Shown here piece after piece: positions 9,073 through 17,208 of a stretch of DNA of 64,000 bases. The position numbers were made by a program, and so were the translations under genes. Under the pieces are notes generated by a model, which searched no databases, was not told where the DNA came from, and was given only the letters and a program-made list of their open reading frames with translations. The stretch's first letter is position 1. The number at the start of each line of letters is the position of its first letter. Origin of the DNA: JBDWFY01 sp965275915 (lineage in GTDB: Bacteria; Pseudomonadota; Alphaproteobacteria; Rhizobiales; Stappiaceae); NCBI GenBank assembly GCA_965275915.1, contig CBDHYI010000003.1, positions 124,001 to 188,000 on the forward strand. The letters run 5' to 3'.

Positions 9073-10137
9073 TCATTGTAATTTTCTGTCTTCTGCGTTG
9101 TGCAGCCAAAAAAGTGCTTCAGAGATCCGATATACATCGTTGTGTGTATTGTTCGAAAAAACGGAAATCAGCAGGTCATCACAGCGGCTGTAGATGAAAA
9201 AGCTACGGAAACCGACAATACTTCCTTCATGCATAACTAGATCTCCACTTCGCATCAAACCAAGTCCATAATACCCTTCACCTCTGATGCTCCTTTCTGG
9301 CCATCTATAGCTATCCGTTGGAGCGGATTTCTTAAGCATCCGCTTTATTGATTCAGGCGACAGGTTCGGATGCGACAGATCTCGATAAACGGCCGCTACC
9401 CAACATGCAAAGTCATCGAGGGTTGTTACAAGTCCACCATCAGCAGGTGTTACCGGCAAGGAGATGACATCATCTTTAACATGAGCTTGTGTTGCATGGT
9501 TCCAACGAAGGCCTGACGGATCACCGTCTGCGATGGCATAGTCTTTGTCATGGATTGTTGAATTGTCCATACCCAGAGGGGCAGTGAGTTTTTCTTCTAT
9601 ATAGGCACCAAAGGGGCGACCCGTTGTGTTTTGGATGACCTGACCAAGCAGTGTGTAGCCGATGTTTGAGTATTGAAATTGGGTTCCTGGGGCAAATCCA
9701 ATAGGACTTCTCATAGCCTCCCTAATCATCCCGTCGATCGTTTTATCGAATGCCCACCCGTCAACAACCGAGTAATAGTTTCTGACCACTGCGTAGTCTG
9801 GGATTCCACTCGCGTGTGAAAGTAAGTGCTTGATCAATACTGTAGACCAAAGATCCGATCTGTACCTCTCCGGTAAAAACTCATTTATGCACCCATTGAG
9901 ATCGACTGAGCCCTCTTCTGTCAGGTGTAGAATAGCGGCGGCAGTGAATTGTTTGCCCAATGAGCCAACATGAAATCTGTCATCCACCTTGTTAGGAGAA
10001 TTGCGTGAGGAAGGGCCATAAGCGCGTTTGTGCACCACTATGTCAGCTCTCGACACCAAGACGGCACCGGAAAAATGCTCCTCTTTGACCATTTTTTGAA
10101 GAAGCCGTTCTGAGGCATTGCTTACTGCTTCTGGCAT
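9073..10137 (-). CDS. Serine hydrolase, class C beta-lactamase family
   Basis: About 354 residues with the class C/penicillin-binding-protein fold: SxxK as S-L-G-K (near residue 59), YSN (near residue 156), and an HEG motif (MHEGSIVGF) near the C-terminus. Members are esterases, D-amino-acid peptidases or true beta-lactamases; nothing here separates these. No clear signal peptide is seen. I prefer the ATG at 10137, with GGGAG upstream, over a TTG ten codons earlier. It stands alone, is noticeably more AT-rich than its neighbours and sits beside a truncated gene, so it was probably acquired by transfer. Confidence 0.82.
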   Translation of the reverse strand: MPEAVSNASERLLQKMVKEEHFSGAVLVSRADIVVHKRAYGPSSRNSPNKVDDRFHVGSLGKQFTAAAILHLTEEGSVDLNGCINEFLPERYRSDLWSTVLIKHLLSHASGIPDYAVVRNYYSVVDGWAFDKTIDGMIREAMRSPIGFAPGTQFQYSNIGYTLLGQVIQNTTGRPFGAYIEEKLTAPLGMDNSTIHDKDYAIADGDPSGLRWNHATQAHVKDDVISLPVTPADGGLVTTLDDFACWVAAVYRDLSHPNLSPESIKRMLKKSAPTDSYRWPERSIRGEGYYGLGLMRSGDLVMHEGSIVGFRSFFIYSRCDDLLISVFSNNTHNDVYRISEALFWLHNAEDRKLQ

Positions 10138-10432
10138 CTGGCCTGTATCTCCCGCGTTCAGCAACAATGCGATTGCACTAGTTCGTTGTGGTTGGAAGCT
10201 ATCTCCCCTTCACAAGCATACTGATGGTTCAATTTTGTTTTTGATCCAAAAAATCAGATTGCATCGATCAGTGCCTTTCTAAGCCTCAAATGCTCAGGAG
10301 CTAACGAAAAACTGTCCAGTCATTCATGTTGGCATCCTTAGTCAGACATTAAATACTGAAGGCGGTTTCCACACCACATCTTAAATGCTAACATTCTAGA
10401 AATAAACTTCAATCGTGTTAGGAAATCCGTTC
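10138..10432. other. Intergenic region upstream of wrbA
   Basis: No coding region is seen. The only feature I can support is the regulon-type palindrome at 10383-10396 close to wrbA. The sequence is AT-rich and presumably holds divergent promoters for the serine hydrolase and wrbA. Confidence 0.4.
10383..10396. promoter_or_regulatory. Regulon palindrome, site A (wrbA)
   Basis: AAATGCTAACATTC is a one-mismatch version of the ATGCWWGCAT palindrome found repeatedly in this cluster. It lies 37-50 bases upstream of the wrbA start. It is weaker than sites C and E. Confidence 0.5.
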
Positions 10433-11020
10433 ATGGCCAAGATTCTCGTTCTCTACTATTCGTCGTATGGGCACATATCCAAGATGGCAGAAGCCGTCGC
10501 CGAAGGCGTCCGAGAAGCCGATGCGGAGGCTGTCATCAAGCGTGTCCCTGAAACTGCACCGGCGTCGGTTGCTGCTGCAGCTGGCTTTAGCCACAACGAA
10601 AAGCATGAGGTCGCCGACCCCAATGAACTCGGAGACTATGACGGCGTGATTGTTGGAACACCTACGCGCTATGGGCGGATGTCCAGTCAGATGGCCTCAT
10701 TCTGGGATCAGACCGGCGGCCTTTGGAAATCGGGCGCGCTCGTCGGCAAGGTTGGCGCTTCCTTTGTGTCAACCGCCACGCAGCATGGTGGCCAGGAGAT
10801 GACACATTTTTCTGTTCTGACGAACCTCCTCCACATGGGCATGACTGTGGTCGGACTGGACTACGGCTTCAGTGCTCAGCTAGCCAACTCCGACGTGCAC
10901 GGGGGGTCTCCCTATGGCGCTTCCACTGTGGCGGGCGTGGACGGGAGCCTGTCGCCGAATGAAAACGATATTGCCGCTGCGAAATACCTTGGTGCACGAG
11001 TTGCGCGGACAGCCATGTAA
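10433..11020 (+). CDS. wrbA: NAD(P)H:quinone oxidoreductase, WrbA type
   Basis: A 195-residue flavodoxin-like protein beginning AKILVLYYSSYGHISKMAEA, with GTPTRYGRMSSQM and STATQHGGQE, the FMN-binding landmarks of WrbA. WrbA reduces quinones by two electrons and so protects against catechol- and hydroquinone-derived quinones. The ATG at 10433 is chosen because the family starts there; an upstream TTG adds six unlikely residues. A regulon palindrome lies just upstream, so it is probably part of the aromatic pathway regulon and not a housekeeping copy. Confidence 0.92.
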   Translation: MAKILVLYYSSYGHISKMAEAVAEGVREADAEAVIKRVPETAPASVAAAAGFSHNEKHEVADPNELGDYDGVIVGTPTRYGRMSSQMASFWDQTGGLWKSGALVGKVGASFVSTATQHGGQEMTHFSVLTNLLHMGMTVVGLDYGFSAQLANSDVHGGSPYGASTVAGVDGSLSPNENDIAAAKYLGARVARTAM

Positions 11021-11041
11021 GCGGGGTTTTTGAGTGAGAAG

Positions 11042-11075
11042 AAACGGCGCGGTGATAATGAACACCGCGCCGTTT
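11042..11075. terminator. Bidirectional terminator hairpin
   Basis: Perfect 13-bp arms AAACGGCGCGGTG / CACCGCGCCGTTT with an 8-base loop, flanked by A and T runs. It sits between the converging wrbA and cupin genes and should stop transcription from both sides. Confidence 0.85.
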
Positions 11076-11098
11076 TCATTCCGGTGATAACTAGTGCT

Positions 11099-11527
11099 TT
11101 AGCTGCTGGCAGGAGCCGGGATCAGCCCATAGCGGTTCATGATCTCTTTCATCACTGCAGGATCGGGCTTGCCAGCCCTGATCACCGCGGCGAGCTCGCG
11201 GAAATACTCAGGTCCAAGCACACCAGGCGTCAGAATACAAAGGCATTTGGCTATTTCGTCGGTGCGGTTGTCAAAACCATGTACAATCTTGCGCGGTACA
11301 AAGGCGGATTCACCAGGTCCGACGTGGTGGTCGACACCGTCAATGACGTAGGTTGTCACCCCCTCGATTCCATAGACTGTCTCATCCCAAGTGTCGTGGT
11401 AATGGGGGACGGGCATCCGTCCTTTGGGCTGCGTGGTCAGCTCGAACACATCCAGCCCACCTTCCGTGTCGTGTTTGTCGCGCAGGAAATTGACGGTGAA
11501 GGAACCGAAATCGATTAGTTCTGCCAT
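11099..11527 (-). CDS. Small cupin-domain protein
   Basis: A 142-residue single-domain cupin. The first cupin motif is visible as PVPHYHDTWDETVYGIEG (metal ligands His, His, Glu) and the second as GPGESAFVPRKIVHGFDN. Such proteins may be dioxygenases, isomerases or small-molecule sensors. The ATG at 11527 has GGGAGGA six bases upstream; a longer reading to 11656 would run over the operator. It is divergent from the GlcG/HbpS-like gene, with a regulon palindrome between them, so it likely acts in the aromatic pathway, for example on a ring-cleavage intermediate (inference). Confidence 0.8.
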   Translation of the reverse strand: MAELIDFGSFTVNFLRDKHDTEGGLDVFELTTQPKGRMPVPHYHDTWDETVYGIEGVTTYVIDGVDHHVGPGESAFVPRKIVHGFDNRTDEIAKCLCILTPGVLGPEYFRELAAVIRAGKPDPAVMKEIMNRYGLIPAPASS

Positions 11528-11644
11528 GAGTATCCTCCCTCTTTGGCACATTGGACGGAACACGTCAGGTTGTGCCCTCCGCAGCGACTCTTTAGTCAGC
11601 GGTTTGGTGGCAAACGTATCTGACGACGTCACCATACAGTAAAT

Positions 11645-11676
11645 ACATGCTAGCATTTTAACGGCAATGCTGGCAA
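11645..11676. promoter_or_regulatory. Regulon palindrome, site B, with a second partial copy
   Basis: ACATGCTAGCATTT at 11645-11658 contains the perfect palindrome ATGCTAGCAT; a degenerate copy, ATGCTGGCAA, follows at 11667-11676. They lie about 120 bases from both the cupin and GlcG/HbpS-like starts, suitable for control of either gene. Confidence 0.65.
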
Positions 11677-11781
11677 GCTAAAATCAGACTGAACTTTGGT
11701 GGCCGAGGGAACCCTCAGCCAGCTTTTGGGTACAACCTGCGCAGTGCGTAGCTGCTTCGATTAGTCAAAAAGGGAAATCTT

Positions 11782-12183
11782 ATGAAATCAAAACCGACCC
11801 TCGAAAGTCAGGCGGCGGTCCTGATCGCGCAAGCTGGTTGCGAATACGCGGCTCGCAAAGAATGGGCTATCTCGATCTGCGTGGTGGATGACGGGGGCCA
11901 TGTCCTCGCGCTGCACCGCATGGACGGGGCAGCACCAGGAACTGCCCATGCGGCGGCGGAAAAGGCACGAAGTGCAGCAATGTTTTGCGTATCAACAAAA
12001 CTGTTTCAGGACTTAGTTGCAGATGGGCAGACCGCCATTCTCGCACTCCCCGGCGCTTTGCCGATTCAGGGCGGCATTCCAATCAATTCCGGCGAAGTGG
12101 TGGTAGGCGCGGTTGGGGTCTCTGGCGTGCAGTCCCATGAAGACGAAGAAGTTGCCTTGAAAGCGATCGAGAGTCCAGTTTGA
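11782..12183 (+). CDS. GlcG/HbpS (DUF336) family protein
   Basis: A 133-residue protein matching the GlcG/HbpS fold: WAISICVVDDGGHVLALHRM, AAEKARSAAMF and LPIQGGIPI followed by VVGAVGVSG are the usual blocks. HbpS in Streptomyces binds haem; many relatives sit in aromatic or glycolate catabolic clusters without a defined function. No signal peptide is seen, so it is cytoplasmic. It is divergent from the cupin gene and ends at a strong hairpin shared with the monooxygenase. A chaperone or sensor role in the pathway is possible. Confidence 0.8.
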   Translation: MKSKPTLESQAAVLIAQAGCEYAARKEWAISICVVDDGGHVLALHRMDGAAPGTAHAAAEKARSAAMFCVSTKLFQDLVADGQTAILALPGALPIQGGIPINSGEVVVGAVGVSGVQSHEDEEVALKAIESPV

Positions 12184-12275
12184 AACACCACCAAAACTTC
12201 GGACGCCTTTTCGGCGTAGCTCCGCAGCGAACGGAACCAACTTTGCCTGCCGAGAACTTCGTACTCTTATTGGTT

Positions 12276-12313
12276 CGGCCCGCCTGCGACTGACACTGAA
12301 CGCAGGCGGGCCG
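12276..12313. terminator. Bidirectional terminator hairpin
   Basis: Perfect 13-bp arms CGGCCCGCCTGCG / CGCAGGCGGGCCG with a 12-base loop, between the converging GlcG/HbpS-like and monooxygenase genes. There is no strong T run, but the stem is very stable. Confidence 0.75.
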
Positions 12314-12319
12314 GGTTGA

Positions 12320-14158
12320 TTATGGGCCGGCCTTTTCGGTTTCGTAGGTAATGGCACAGTCTTCCGCCAGTTGATCGCCAGCGCGCCACTCCTTGATCAG
12401 TTCATTGTAGGCAAGCGCTCCGCCGCCATAAGTGCTTCCCAGGAAAGTCGGCTGCCCGTCGACGTCCCCTTCGTGATTAAGGAATCCCGGAGTGCAGGCG
12501 CGATAGTAGGCCACAAGATCAATCTTGTGCGGCGTCTTCATCTTCTCTAGCCATCGATCCTCTGCCTCGGATGTCACCTCGATAGTGCGGATGCCCTCAT
12601 CAACGCATTTTCCGATGATGTCGACGGCGTGAGCGGCCTGCATTTGCAACGCGTGAGTATAGTTGAACGACGTCGTCCCCTGTGAAATCGCGCCGACCAC
12701 GTGGAAGTTTGGGAAACCATGCATCTGCGTACCATGAACTGTGCGCATGCCATCTTTCCACCTCTCGTCCACCGAGATGCCGCCGCGCCCGATCAGATCA
12801 TAGCCGCCGACCTTGTGGGCGGCCGCGGCCACGTCGAATCCGGTGGCGAAGATGATGCAGTCGATCTCAAAATCCGTGCCATTGGCATGGACACTTGTCT
12901 CGTCAATTCGTGTGACACCCTTTCCGTCGGTATCGACCACAGTCACGTTCGTCTCATTGAGCGCCTCCAAGAAGTCGTCGCTGAAGAGTGGCCGCTTACA
13001 CAGATAATTGTACCAGGGTGTCATCCGAGCCGCGACTTCGGGATCCTTGACGGTCTCGCTGATCCGGCTGCGCAGGTCTTCCATCTTGGCGAAATCGACC
13101 TTCTGAATCACCTCCATGGGCTTGACCGGCTCTTCCGATTTCATTGCCGCACCCATTCCATCGCGCACGCGGTGGAAGAAATCGGTCCAGCCATCTCCGA
13201 CAAGATCGCCATCGGGATGGGAACCGGGGGTGATGTTGTGTTCGAAATTGGTAATGCGCTCCTGTTGCCAACCTTTGGGTTGGCTTCGAAACCAATCCGC
13301 ATCAGTTTTCGAATTGTTGCGCTCTGCGAGTGCGGAGGGGGTGCGCTGGAATACGAGAACTTCTTTGGCGGTTTCCGCCAGTTTGGGAATAATCTGGACT
13401 GCCGTGGCCCCGGTGCCAATCACTGCTACGCGCTTGTCGCTCAAGCCCGTCATGCCGCCATCCATCGTTCCGCCGGTATAATTGTAGTCCCAGCGGGCGG
13501 AGTGAAACATCTTGCCCTTGAAGCTCCTGATACCGGGAACACCTGGCAGTTTGACCTTGGCCAAGGGGCCCTGACTGACGGTTACATGGTGGGCGCGGAT
13601 TTCGTCACCCTGGTTTGTGCGAATAACCCAGCGGGCAGAAGGCTCGTCCCAAGTGACACTCTCGACTTTGGTCTGGAACAACGCGCGGTCATACAGATCG
13701 TGGTGTTTGCCGATTGCCTTGCTGTGCTCGAAAATCTCACCACCGGACGCATAGCGCTCACTGGGAATTGTGCCGATTTCTTCCAGCAGGGGCATGTAGA
13801 CATACGCTTCAATGTCGCAGCGGATGCCAGGATACCGGTTCCAATACCATGTGCCTCCGAAATCGCCAGCCTGTTCGAGAATTCGGAAAGACTTAATGCC
13901 TTTTTTTCTGAGCTCAACAGCTGTTAAAAGCCCGCCAAATCCGCCGCCGATGATGGCCACCTCAACATCTTCCGTAATGGGCGAACGGTTGAGGGGCTCC
14001 TGGACATACGGATCATCATCAAATGACGCGAACTCTCCTTCGGCGTCAATGTACTGCGCCTCGCCGTCCGCGCGCATCCGCTTGTCGCGCTCTTCCTTAT
14101 ACTTCTTGCGCAGTTCATCGGCGTTATAGGTCGTCGTACTGCTTTGGGTCTCCGGCAT
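12320..14158 (-). CDS. Type I Baeyer-Villiger flavin monooxygenase
   Basis: A 612-residue FAD/NADPH monooxygenase. It has an N-terminal extension of about 65 residues, an FAD Rossmann motif GGGFGG at 71-76, the Baeyer-Villiger fingerprint FxGxxxHxxxWD at 213-224 (FKGKMFHSARWD), and a second Rossmann motif VIGTGATA. These enzymes insert oxygen next to a ketone, giving an ester or lactone. The long N-terminus is typical of the cyclododecanone/phenylacetone monooxygenase branch. GGGAGGA precedes the ATG, and regulon site C lies about 70 bases upstream. It may open an aryl or cyclic ketone to feed the meta-cleavage enzymes; the substrate is unknown. Confidence 0.9.
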   Translation of the reverse strand: MPETQSSTTTYNADELRKKYKEERDKRMRADGEAQYIDAEGEFASFDDDPYVQEPLNRSPITEDVEVAIIGGGFGGLLTAVELRKKGIKSFRILEQAGDFGGTWYWNRYPGIRCDIEAYVYMPLLEEIGTIPSERYASGGEIFEHSKAIGKHHDLYDRALFQTKVESVTWDEPSARWVIRTNQGDEIRAHHVTVSQGPLAKVKLPGVPGIRSFKGKMFHSARWDYNYTGGTMDGGMTGLSDKRVAVIGTGATAVQIIPKLAETAKEVLVFQRTPSALAERNNSKTDADWFRSQPKGWQQERITNFEHNITPGSHPDGDLVGDGWTDFFHRVRDGMGAAMKSEEPVKPMEVIQKVDFAKMEDLRSRISETVKDPEVAARMTPWYNYLCKRPLFSDDFLEALNETNVTVVDTDGKGVTRIDETSVHANGTDFEIDCIIFATGFDVAAAAHKVGGYDLIGRGGISVDERWKDGMRTVHGTQMHGFPNFHVVGAISQGTTSFNYTHALQMQAAHAVDIIGKCVDEGIRTIEVTSEAEDRWLEKMKTPHKIDLVAYYRACTPGFLNHEGDVDGQPTFLGSTYGGGALAYNELIKEWRAGDQLAEDCAITYETEKAGP

Positions 14159-14229
14159 CTTTTGTCCTCCCTGGATGCAAGCTTCATCGTCCTCACGACG
14201 CTGTCAGGGCCGTAAATACATTTTACCTC

Positions 14230-14247
14230 TAACATGCAAGCATGCTA
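14230..14247. promoter_or_regulatory. Regulon palindrome, site C (monooxygenase)
   Basis: TAACATGCAAGCATGCTA: inverted arms around AA with seven of eight positions symmetric. It is about 70 bases upstream of the monooxygenase start. Confidence 0.7.
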
Positions 14248-14431
14248 ATAACAGTTCGACCCCTGCCACGCAAGCGCGCCGCTTGGGAATAGGCTATCGC
14301 TGGGCAGTTGACCTGAGCAAAGTCTGTTTGTAAACGCGGACCCTGTTGGTGGATCTGGTGGTCGAACGCAAGGTGTTTCTCGCCAACCTAAAGAATCTGG
14401 CTTTCTTGGCAATCAACATGATAACCTTAGA

Positions 14432-14447
14432 AAAATGCAAGCATGTA
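14432..14447. promoter_or_regulatory. Regulon palindrome, site D (gntR)
   Basis: AAAATGCAAGCATGTA, 55 bases upstream of the gntR start. Its position in front of the regulator suggests autoregulation. Confidence 0.7.
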
Positions 14448-14501
14448 GGAAGCCCTGGCGACAGCGACATGGCTCACTAACATAGACCAACGGGGACAGA
14501 A

Positions 14502-15152
14502 TTGAGCAAGAAAGACACAGTATACGATCTCGTAATAACGCGTCTGGTCGATGCAACCTATAGATTCGGGGATCAGATCCTTGTCAAAGACCTGGTGGCT
14601 GAAACGGCAACCAGCCGTCAACCAGTCATGAGCGCCCTCAACCATCTGGCTGCTGACGGTTTTGTCCGAATAGAGCCGCAAGTCGGATGTCAGGTAATAA
14701 ATCCGTCCACCAGTTCTATTCAAGACTTCTACCTGATGTTCGCGCGCATAGAGGGGTTGCTGAGCAGCCTGGCCGCATCACGCCGAACCGAAAAGCAGAT
14801 CGAAGCGCTTCGCGCGGTACAAAACGATATTGAGGCACTGCGCATTGATGACCGCAGGCGCCAGCAGAAATACGCGGCGCTGAATCAGGAGTTCCACGGG
14901 ATCATCCATGAAATGGCCAATTCCGATCTGGTTTCGGAACGTCAGCGCCCAAACTTTAACATGTCGGACTTTTTCATTTCGCAAACTGTTGGCTTTGATC
15001 GCTTGATCGATGATGCGATGGATGATCATCGCGCACTGATCGAAGCGATCGACCAGCGTAGCGCCGATCTGGCAAATGAGGTGGCATTGCGTCACATTCT
15101 AAACATTGCGCAGAAAACCGCTCCGGCCCAACAGGTCGCCATATCCAACTGA
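14502..15152 (+). CDS. GntR family regulator (FCD type)
   Basis: A 216-residue protein with an N-terminal GntR winged helix (VKDLVAETATSRQPVMSALN, then FVRIEPQVGCQV) and an all-helical C-terminal domain of the FCD type (FARIEGLLSSLAAS, LNQEFHGIIHEMA). FCD-GntR proteins usually respond to a carboxylic acid ligand. The start is a TTG with GGGGA five bases upstream. It is flanked by palindromes D and E and lies in the middle of the cluster, making it the natural candidate for the protein that binds all ATGCWWGCAT sites. Confidence 0.88.
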   Translation: MSKKDTVYDLVITRLVDATYRFGDQILVKDLVAETATSRQPVMSALNHLAADGFVRIEPQVGCQVINPSTSSIQDFYLMFARIEGLLSSLAASRRTEKQIEALRAVQNDIEALRIDDRRRQQKYAALNQEFHGIIHEMANSDLVSERQRPNFNMSDFFISQTVGFDRLIDDAMDDHRALIEAIDQRSADLANEVALRHILNIAQKTAPAQQVAISN

Positions 15153-15159
15153 TTCTTAG

Positions 15160-15177
15160 TAACATGCTTGCATGTTA
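15160..15177. promoter_or_regulatory. Regulon palindrome, site E (mhpDFE operon)
   Basis: TAACATGCTTGCATGTTA: perfect 8-bp arms TAACATGC / GCATGTTA around TT, the best copy in the window. It lies between gntR and the mhpDFE operon, about 114 bases before the first ORF. Confidence 0.75.
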
Positions 15178-15290
15178 CATGAAGCTATGTCACTTTCTTC
15201 CTAATTCGAACAGCGTGCAGGATGCGCATTTGAGCCCGTGAGCTCACCTGGGTGGCCCCGGCCCGCAACGATTTGTGGAGGAGAGATGCG

Positions 15291-15497
15291 ATGCTGCAAA
15301 CAGCAGATCCCGACAACAATGTCCTATCATTGCAATCCGAGGCCGGGCAAAGCGTCCGCGCGGGCTCTGGCGACCGGACCGGTTCAAGACCGTCTGATGA
15401 CCACCAGAACAGCGACGGCGATCTGTTCCAGAACGGCTGCCCCTGCGTCGGTTGTAAATATCAGGATTGCAAAAACAGCAGGAAGGTCAGCAAATGA
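15291..15497 (+). CDS. Small Cys-rich protein encoded ahead of mhpD
   Basis: A 68-residue ORF with GGAGGA twelve bases upstream and a stop that overlaps the mhpD start (ATGA), as real coupled genes in this operon do. Its C-terminal third carries the cysteine cluster CPCVGCKYQDC, which could bind a metal or form disulfides; the rest is polar and probably disordered. I recognise no family. It could be a leader peptide for mhpD translation rather than a working protein. Confidence 0.5.
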   Translation: MLQTADPDNNVLSLQSEAGQSVRAGSGDRTGSRPSDDHQNSDGDLFQNGCPCVGCKYQDCKNSRKVSK

Positions 15498-16273
15498 GCC
15501 TGTCAGTGGACCAAATTGCCGGCCACGCATCGCGCCTTCGCGAGGCCTATCAGGGATCACCGATTCCGTCTCTCCGGGATGAAGTTGCCGCTGGCGACGC
15601 GGAAACCGCCTATGCCATTCAAACGGCCAATACGAAGTTTTGGCAAGCCAAAGGCCGGAAGATCGTCGGCCACAAGATTGGACTGACCGCAAAAGCGGTG
15701 CAGGCGCAATTGGGTGTCGATCAGCCGGACTACGGTGTTCTTTTCGATGATATGGAGGTCGCAGATGCAGGCACACTTCATCCGTCGCGCGTTATTCAGC
15801 CCAAAGCTGAAGCCGAGATTGCGCTGATCCTCGGGAAAGACCTTAACGGGCCAGATGTCACGCCGGAAAACGTAATCGCAGCAACGGATTTTGTCGTGGC
15901 AGCCATAGAGATCGTCGATAGCCGCATCCAGGACTGGAACATCACCTTTGCCGACACCGTGTCTGACAACGGGTCCTCGGCGTTCTATGTGCTGGGCTCC
16001 GACAAGCGCCCGATAGAGGGGCTCGACCTCTACACATGCGGCATGGCGCTCGAAGTGAACGGAAGCACTGTTTCCGTGGGGGCCGGTGCAGCCTGTCTGG
16101 GCCACCCCTTGAATGCCGCCGCTTGGTTGGCGCGCGCAGTTGGGCTGAAGGCGGGGCAGACGGTTCTGACCGGCGCTCTGGGCCCCATGGTCGCGATCAG
16201 CCCTGGCGATCACGTGGTCGCCAAAATCGGCGGCGTTGGGACCGCGTCCTTCAGCTACGGAACGCAGTCATGA
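15494..16273 (+). CDS. mhpD: 2-oxopent-4-enoate hydratase (MhpD family)
   Basis: A 259-residue member of the 2-oxopentenoate hydratase/fumarylacetoacetase-like group. It adds water to 2-hydroxypenta-2,4-dienoate, giving 4-hydroxy-2-oxovalerate. The diagnostic stretch GHKIGLTAKAVQAQLGV followed by PDYGVLFDDM is near residue 55, and the metal-site segment PKAEAEIALILGKDL near 100. The ATG at 15494 is preceded by AGGAAGG. It overlaps the small ORF upstream and mhpF downstream by four bases each. The order mhpD-mhpF-mhpE is classical for the lower meta-cleavage pathway. Confidence 0.93.
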   Translation: MSLSVDQIAGHASRLREAYQGSPIPSLRDEVAAGDAETAYAIQTANTKFWQAKGRKIVGHKIGLTAKAVQAQLGVDQPDYGVLFDDMEVADAGTLHPSRVIQPKAEAEIALILGKDLNGPDVTPENVIAATDFVVAAIEIVDSRIQDWNITFADTVSDNGSSAFYVLGSDKRPIEGLDLYTCGMALEVNGSTVSVGAGAACLGHPLNAAAWLARAVGLKAGQTVLTGALGPMVAISPGDHVVAKIGGVGTASFSYGTQS

Positions 16274-17208
16274 GCAAAAAGACCAACGTGGCCATCATTG
16301 GGTCCGGCAACATTGGCACCGATCTGATGATCAAGGTCATGCGCAATTCCAAGACCCTGGAAATGGCGGCAATGGTAGGGATTGACCCCGCCTCGGACGG
16401 GTTGGCCCGTGCGGAACGCTTGGGGGTCGCGACGACCCATGAGGGGATCGACGGTCTTACGGCGCTTCCGGCTTGGAATGAGATTGGGTTGGTATTCGAC
16501 GCCACCTCTGCCGGCGCGCATGCGCGTCACAGCGAGGTTGTGACGGGGGCCGGCAAAATCATGGTCGACCTGACCCCGGCGGCCATCGGGCCCTTTGTCG
16601 TGCCCGTCGTCAACGGCGAAGACCATCTTTCCGCACCAAACGTCAATATGGTAACTTGCGGGGGGCAAGCGACGATCCCCATCGTGGCTGCAATCTCCGC
16701 CGTTGCCGAAGTACCATATGCGGAGATCGTCGCATCAATTTCCTCCAAATCCGCCGGTCCCGGCACGCGCGCCAATATCGACGAATTCACCGAAACCACA
16801 GCCCATGCCATCGAAAGCGTTGGTGGGGCCGGCAAAGGCAAGGCGATTATTATTTTGAACCCGGCCGAGCCGCCACTCTTGATGCGCGACACAGTCTTCG
16901 TGCTGTCGCAAGGGGCAAACGAAGCCGCAATTGAGAAAGCTGTTACAGATATGGTTGCCAAGGTGGCGGCCTATGTGCCGGGCTACCGCTTGAAACAGAC
17001 AGTTCAATTCGAACGCTTTGGCGAGAACGACCCGGTGGAGATCCCCGGCTACGGGAAATTCAGCGGCATCAAGACCACCGTGTTTCTGGAGGTTGAAGGT
17101 GCGGCGCATTATCTGCCCGCTTATGCCGGCAATCTCGACATCATGACCTCTGCGGCACTGTCCACCGCCGAGTTGATTGCTACTCGTCGCAGGGAGGTTG
17201 CCGCATGA
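16270..17208 (+). CDS. mhpF: Acetaldehyde dehydrogenase (acylating)
   Basis: A 312-residue MhpF/DmpF protein converting acetaldehyde, NAD and CoA to acetyl-CoA. It begins with the NAD-binding fold NVAIIGSGNIGTDL and has the catalytic cysteine C130 in NMVTCGGQATIPI. It normally forms a channelled complex with the MhpE aldolase, which is encoded next with a four-base overlap. The ATG at 16270 overlaps the mhpD stop. Length and motifs are complete. Confidence 0.95.
   Translation: MSKKTNVAIIGSGNIGTDLMIKVMRNSKTLEMAAMVGIDPASDGLARAERLGVATTHEGIDGLTALPAWNEIGLVFDATSAGAHARHSEVVTGAGKIMVDLTPAAIGPFVVPVVNGEDHLSAPNVNMVTCGGQATIPIVAAISAVAEVPYAEIVASISSKSAGPGTRANIDEFTETTAHAIESVGGAGKGKAIIILNPAEPPLLMRDTVFVLSQGANEAAIEKAVTDMVAKVAAYVPGYRLKQTVQFERFGENDPVEIPGYGKFSGIKTTVFLEVEGAAHYLPAYAGNLDIMTSAALSTAELIATRRREVAA

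Noticed and set aside
12701..13927. 408-codon plus-strand open frame inside the monooxygenase
   Set aside because: Antisense shadow of a gene with clear FAD and Baeyer-Villiger motifs; no ribosome site or family match.
15238..15582. Alternative 114-codon frame over the mhpD start
   Set aside because: Overlaps both the small Cys-rich ORF and mhpD in another frame, without a ribosome site or coupling.
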